The notes below the pieces were generated by a model that worked only from the letters and a program-made list of their open reading frames with translations, did no database searches and was not told where the DNA came from. From contig JAGBYC010000097.1 in the NCBI GenBank assembly GCA_017628935.1, positions 1 to 7,323 on the forward strand: a stretch of 7,323 nt of DNA, given 5' to 3'. How positions within the stretch are numbered: position 1 is the stretch's first letter; each line of letters opens with the position of its first letter. The DNA is from Clostridia bacterium. Its GTDB lineage: Bacteria; Bacillota; Clostridia; Christensenellales; Borkfalkiaceae. This document shows positions 4,587-7,323 of the stretch, one piece after another. Made by a program: the position numbers and the translations under genes.

Positions 4587-5588
4587 TTAAATTTTTAATT
4601 TAATTTTGTTAAGTAAAGCCTTATCTTCAATAGTTTTGCCAGCACCAATAACGCAAGCAATATCGCTTTCTTCAGGTTTTTCAATTTCAAAGCCAAGCGC
4701 AAAACTTAAATAATCTGCCAAGCCGTACAAATTACTTCCGCCACCCGTAAGGTAAATGCCGTTACGCTTAACTTCTAAAAGCGCTTCTTGTGGAAGTTTT
4801 TTGAAAATCATATTAGTAATTTCAATAATTTTATCAATAAATTTTTTAACAGGAAGGGCAATATCTGATGCAAGAATTTGCATAGAACGGGTTTTACCGC
4901 TTAATACGTCGCGTCCACTAATAACTGCTTTAGTATCGTCTTCACTAACTAAACTTGCTATTTCAATTTTAAGTTTTTCAGCTTGCGAGTTAGAAATAGA
5001 AAGGTTAAATTCGCTTTCAATATGCTTAATAATCATTTCGTTAAGCTTGTTGCCACCGTACGCCATTGAAACGCCTGATATAACGCCACTAAGCGTTAAA
5101 GCGCAAACGGTAGTTTGTTCGCCACCAAAATCAATTACGGCAATACTTGACGAATCAGTTAAAGGCGCTTCTGAGCCGATAAGTGATAAAACTGGCACTT
5201 CGGCGTAATTAATATTAAAAATATTAGCGCCGTTTAAAACCTTTTCGTATTGTTTAATAACTTCGCGTTCGCTACCACATTGAACGCTTATTAAAACTTC
5301 AGGGTTAAATTCAACGCTACTTGCCTTAACCTTTTTAATAAACGCCGAAACAAGCGATGCTAAAGCCTTTTCGTTAACTATTTCAGCGTTAATTATAGGG
5401 CGAATTATTTCAACGTTTTCAGGAGTTTTGCCAACTAATTTTTGCGCGTCGTAACCAACGGCAAGTGGTTTACGGTAATTGCCGTTTTCAATAGCAATAA
5501 GCGTAGGTTCATATAAAACTACGTCTGCTCCTGCTTTATAAATTTTTACGAAAGAAGACCCAAGGTCTATTGCAAGTTTACTTTTCAT
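4587..5588 (-). CDS. MreB-like actin-family protein (divergent)
   Basis: A 333-residue ATPase of the MreB/actin fold. MreB forms membrane-associated filaments that guide lateral cell-wall synthesis. Seen: phosphate-1 AIDLGSSFVKIY (6-17), the MreB-like run YEPTLIAIENG with LAVGYDAQKLVGKTPENVEIIRP (26-64), phosphate-2 VIDFGGEQTTVCAL (151-164), GGNKLNEMIIKHI (178-190), EKLKIEIAS (204-212) and the adenosine motif GIYLTGGGSNLYGL (277-290). It differs from ordinary MreB in having DLGSS for DLGTAN and GGEQT for GGGTT, and YAEVPVLSLIG for the usual EEPMAAAIG. Length and order are normal. Its start overlaps the end of maf by 11 nt, with AAAGGA (5599-5594) inside maf. No mreC or mreD follows; ppa does. 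It is probably a paralogue or a fast-evolving MreB; whether it polymerises or hydrolyses ATP is uncertain. Confidence 0.85.
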   Translation of the reverse strand: MKSKLAIDLGSSFVKIYKAGADVVLYEPTLIAIENGNYRKPLAVGYDAQKLVGKTPENVEIIRPIINAEIVNEKALASLVSAFIKKVKASSVEFNPEVLISVQCGSEREVIKQYEKVLNGANIFNINYAEVPVLSLIGSEAPLTDSSSIAVIDFGGEQTTVCALTLSGVISGVSMAYGGNKLNEMIIKHIESEFNLSISNSQAEKLKIEIASLVSEDDTKAVISGRDVLSGKTRSMQILASDIALPVKKFIDKIIEITNMIFKKLPQEALLEVKRNGIYLTGGGSNLYGLADYLSFALGFEIEKPEESDIACVIGAGKTIEDKALLNKIKLKI

Positions 5589-6135
5589 AATTTTCCTTTA
5601 AAATTTTATCAATAACGCTAATAGGTAAGCCTACTACGTTATCGTAATCGCCATTAATGTTTTTTACAAGAAAAAATCCGTCTTGTATACCGTACGCGCC
5701 TGCTTTTCCTACCCAAAGGTTGCTTTTTACGTAATTATCAATATCTTCGTTTGATAAATTGTTAAAAGTAACCGTAGTAGTAACGCTACCGGTAATAGTT
5801 TTATTTTCACTAATTATAGCGTAACCCGTTGTAACTAAATGAGTGTTGTTAGAAAGTTTTTTAAGAGTGTTTTTAGCAACAACTTCGTTTTCGGCTTTGC
5901 CAAGATATTCGCCGTTATAATAAACTACCGTATCAGCACCGATAACAACGGCGTCTAAATTATTAGCGTAGACGCTATACGCTTTATCGTACGCTAAAAT
6001 TTCGGTATATTTATCAGGTGGTAAAGACTTATCTGCCTTTTCTTCGCTAGTGCTAGGAATTACCGTAAAATTATAGCCGGCGTTTTTAAGTAAGTCGTAT
6101 CGCCTTGGAGAGTTGCTTGCTAAAATAAGTTTCAT
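5578..6135 (-). CDS. maf: Maf-family nucleoside triphosphate pyrophosphatase
   Basis: Cleaves dTTP, UTP and modified pyrimidine nucleotides to the monophosphate plus pyrophosphate; associated with septum inhibition in Bacillus and with nucleotide-pool cleaning. At 185 residues it is standard length. Seen: the N-terminal loop LASNSPRR (5-12), Lys51, GADTVV (67-72) with catalytic Asp68, GKAEN (79-83, Lys80), GKAGAYGIQDG (143-153, Gln151) and GDYDNVVGLP (162-171). These match the residues used by the dTTP/UTPase subgroup (YhdE type). The start at ATG 6135 is fixed by MKLILASNSP; no ribosome binding site precedes it, and the nearest promoter would make an almost leaderless mRNA. First gene of the maf, mreB-like, ppa, small-ORF operon; maf next to mreB is a common arrangement in bacteria. 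The pyrophosphate it makes could be removed by Ppa from the same operon (inference). Confidence 0.96.
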   Translation of the reverse strand: MKLILASNSPRRYDLLKNAGYNFTVIPSTSEEKADKSLPPDKYTEILAYDKAYSVYANNLDAVVIGADTVVYYNGEYLGKAENEVVAKNTLKKLSNNTHLVTTGYAIISENKTITGSVTTTVTFNNLSNEDIDNYVKSNLWVGKAGAYGIQDGFFLVKNINGDYDNVVGLPISVIDKILKENYEK

Positions 6136-6137
6136 TA

Positions 6138-6173
6138 CTAAAATATTTTACTATACTTTTTTTACTTTGTAAA
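6138..6173 (-). promoter_or_regulatory. Proximal maf promoter (near-leaderless)
   Basis: Minus strand: TTTACA (6173-6168), 17-nt spacer, TAAAAT (6150-6145). Transcription from about 6138 would leave only about 3 nt before the maf ATG, which fits the absence of a Shine-Dalgarno sequence. Confidence 0.65.
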
Positions 6174-6180
6174 GTGCTTT

Positions 6181-6209
6181 ATTTTAGCCTTCTTATCAAA
6201 AGGCGTAAA
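6181..6209 (-). promoter_or_regulatory. Distal maf promoter with inverted repeat in its spacer
   Basis: Minus strand: TTTACG (6209-6204), 17-nt spacer, TAAAAT (6186-6181), which would give a leader of about 40 nt. The spacer region carries an imperfect inverted repeat with GCCTT (6187-6191) and AAGGC (6200-6204) arms, placed where a repressor could act. Confidence 0.5.
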
Positions 6210-6215
6210 AAGGGT

Positions 6216-6245
6216 AAAAAAACCGTCTAAAATTAATTAGACGGT
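6216..6245 (-). terminator. Intrinsic terminator of the right-hand acyltransferase-like gene
   Basis: Perfect 9-bp stem ACCGTCTAA/TTAGACGGT (6245-6237 with 6230-6222) and 6-nt loop, followed on the minus strand by a run of seven T (6222-6216). It lies 6 nt past the gene's stop, separating it from the maf promoters. A T-rich stretch on the other side gives weaker plus-strand potential, but no plus-strand gene ends here. Confidence 0.92.
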
Positions 6246-6251
6246 AATTTT

Positions 6252-7323
6252 TTATTTTATTTTTGATTTAGCAAGGTCGCGAATTTCTTCAGTTGCTAAA
6301 GAAAGTTTTGTAATAACGTCTTTAACACCGATAGGGCGAACCCAAATGCTATCGTCAGGCACAGAAAAGTCTAAGAAATCGCCTTCGCCTTTATAATTGT
6401 ATTCAATGTGAATACTTTCAAGTTGAGTGCCAGAATAAGTAAATACTTTATCTTCGCCGTATAAATTTACGTAAAGCGTAGTGCCTTCACTATTTTGAAC
6501 GAGTTTGCCTTTGCCTTGTGGAATATATCCAAGCGCGTCAGGAAGAGTAAATACGTCAACTTCACATTCAAAATTATAAGTTTTGTTAAATACTTCGTTG
6601 TGAACGTTTTGGCGTTGCCATTTAAACCAGTCAGGAATATGTGAAAATTCCGTTTCGCCTTCAAGCGCCGTCATTACACCGTTTTCGCCCATTTCATACT
6701 TTTTACCACATTCAGTACAAGTAATAATAGTGCCTTCGCCAACCATTTTGTGTTCGGCTTTACAGTTAGGGCATTGATATAAAATAGCGTTAAGGTTAGT
6801 AGCACGCGTAGGGCATTTTAAAATGTTGCCTTGTTCTTTAAGCCAAGCCCAGTCGTCGTAAACGAAATCTTTTTTAATTCTTTCGTTAATTTCGTCAGCA
6901 GTTAAAGTTTCAAGTTCTTCAACCGAAACAACTTCGTTAACAACAGCCTCTAACGGCATTTTGTTTGCCTTATATTTATTCCATTGTGGGTCGCTTACGT
7001 AACAACCTTTTAAATTGATAGTATAAACGGGAACTTTTAAGAATTTTGCAAGTTTGCCAAGTGCGTCAGGAAGATAACTTGTAGTACCGTCTAATGAATA
7101 TCTTGCCTCAGGGTAAATAACAACCGTGCTTTTAAGGTCGTTTACTGCATATTTAAGGTTCTTCATAAGTTTAAGGTCGGTACTAAATTTACGTTTGATA
7201 ATAGCGCCTATAAGTTTTACAAGGAAAGGTGAAAAGTCGTATGCGCCGTCAATAGTCATAACGTAGTTCATATTCCACGATTTAACTGATGAAAACAACA
7301 TATAAAAGTCGTTAAACGCACAG
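6252..7323 (-). CDS. LPLAT-like acyltransferase with zinc ribbon, 5' end beyond the window
   Basis: A paralogue of the protein at 2456-3772. The frame stays open to the right edge (codons before ATG 7301 read CAFNDFY, matching CNEFY of the other protein), so the true start and the HX4D motif are outside. Seen, numbering from Met at 7301: YPEARYS (63-69) in place of the EGxxS block, KLAKFLKVPVYTINLKGCY (83-101) matching the paralogue's FKHFKVPVYLCYLEGQY, two zinc knuckles CPNC and CTEC (Cys177/180, Cys195/198), and a C-terminal strand-rich part (about 248-345) with a final helix. The EG-to-EA change and overall divergence leave activity uncertain; it may act on another acceptor or have lost catalysis. 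It is probably a peripheral membrane enzyme of lipid synthesis (inference). It is transcribed on its own or as the last gene of a unit to the right, ending at its own terminator. Confidence 0.72.
   Translation of the reverse strand, partial: CAFNDFYMLFSSVKSWNMNYVMTIDGAYDFSPFLVKLIGAIIKRKFSTDLKLMKNLKYAVNDLKSTVVIYPEARYSLDGTTSYLPDALGKLAKFLKVPVYTINLKGCYVSDPQWNKYKANKMPLEAVVNEVVSVEELETLTADEINERIKKDFVYDDWAWLKEQGNILKCPTRATNLNAILYQCPNCKAEHKMVGEGTIITCTECGKKYEMGENGVMTALEGETEFSHIPDWFKWQRQNVHNEVFNKTYNFECEVDVFTLPDALGYIPQGKGKLVQNSEGTTLYVNLYGEDKVFTYSGTQLESIHIEYNYKGEGDFLDFSVPDDSIWVRPIGVKDVITKLSLATEEIRDLAKSKIK

Noticed and set aside
4756..5208. Plus-strand open frame of 150 codons opposite the mreB-like gene
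   Set aside because: Antisense shadow; the minus frame carries conserved actin-family motifs throughout, and the plus product shows only biased Leu/Ile/Ser content.
6467..6664. Minus-strand open frame of 65 codons inside the right-hand acyltransferase-like gene
   Set aside because: Alternate frame of a gene with conserved zinc knuckles on both sides; no independent start signal.
7299..7301. ATG at 7301 as the start of the right-hand acyltransferase-like gene
   Set aside because: The frame continues open to the window edge and the upstream codons align with the paralogue, so this is an internal methionine.
1..7323. CRISPR arrays, insertion sequences, phage genes or attachment sites
   Set aside because: No regularly spaced repeats, transposase or integrase motifs, or terminal inverted repeats were seen; composition looks uniform across the window.

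Overview
The window is AT-rich DNA with the standard genetic code (TGA is used as a stop, Trp is TGG). It has strong AGGAGG-type ribosome binding sites, sigma-70-type promoters (TTGACA-17-TATAAT) and hairpin-plus-U-tract terminators. Together with the gene families, this suggests a low-GC, probably anaerobic Bacillota bacterium (Clostridia-like, perhaps an uncultured gut lineage). That assignment is inference; there is no rRNA here to confirm it.

Layout from left to right. (1) Positions 1-346, minus: the N-terminal part of a sodium-pumping decarboxylase beta subunit (OadB/GcdB/MmdB type), running off the left edge. (2) Positions 347-539, minus: its control region. It has a promoter inside the end of the previous gene, an RNA leader that folds like a yybP-ykoY manganese riboswitch, and a terminator that shares bases with the aptamer's closing stem, as in a metal-activated ON switch. 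(3) Positions 536-2263, minus: a two-gene operon of an RluA-family pseudouridine synthase preceded by a 7-TM YwaF/TMEM164-like membrane protein. (4) Positions 2264-2455: a divergent promoter region with two abutting perfect palindromes. (5) Positions 2456-3772, plus: a PlsC-type acyltransferase with a zinc ribbon and a C-terminal beta-rich domain, ending at a bidirectional terminator. (6) Positions 3808-6135, minus: an operon of maf, a divergent mreB-like gene, inorganic pyrophosphatase, and a small two-helix membrane ORF whose start codon appears to be ATA. (7) Positions 6252-7323, minus: a second, divergent copy of the acyltransferase/zinc-ribbon architecture, cut by the right edge, with its own terminator.

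The shared themes are the cell envelope and ion or metal balance. Two LPLAT-type proteins and a TMEM164-like protein point to membrane lipid acylation. Maf and the MreB-like protein point to shape or division. The decarboxylase subunit is a sodium pump under an apparent metal riboswitch. The points most worth following are the riboswitch-oadB pairing with a four-cysteine insert in OadB, the duplicated LPLAT-zinc ribbon-beta-domain proteins, and the ATA-start small membrane ORF.
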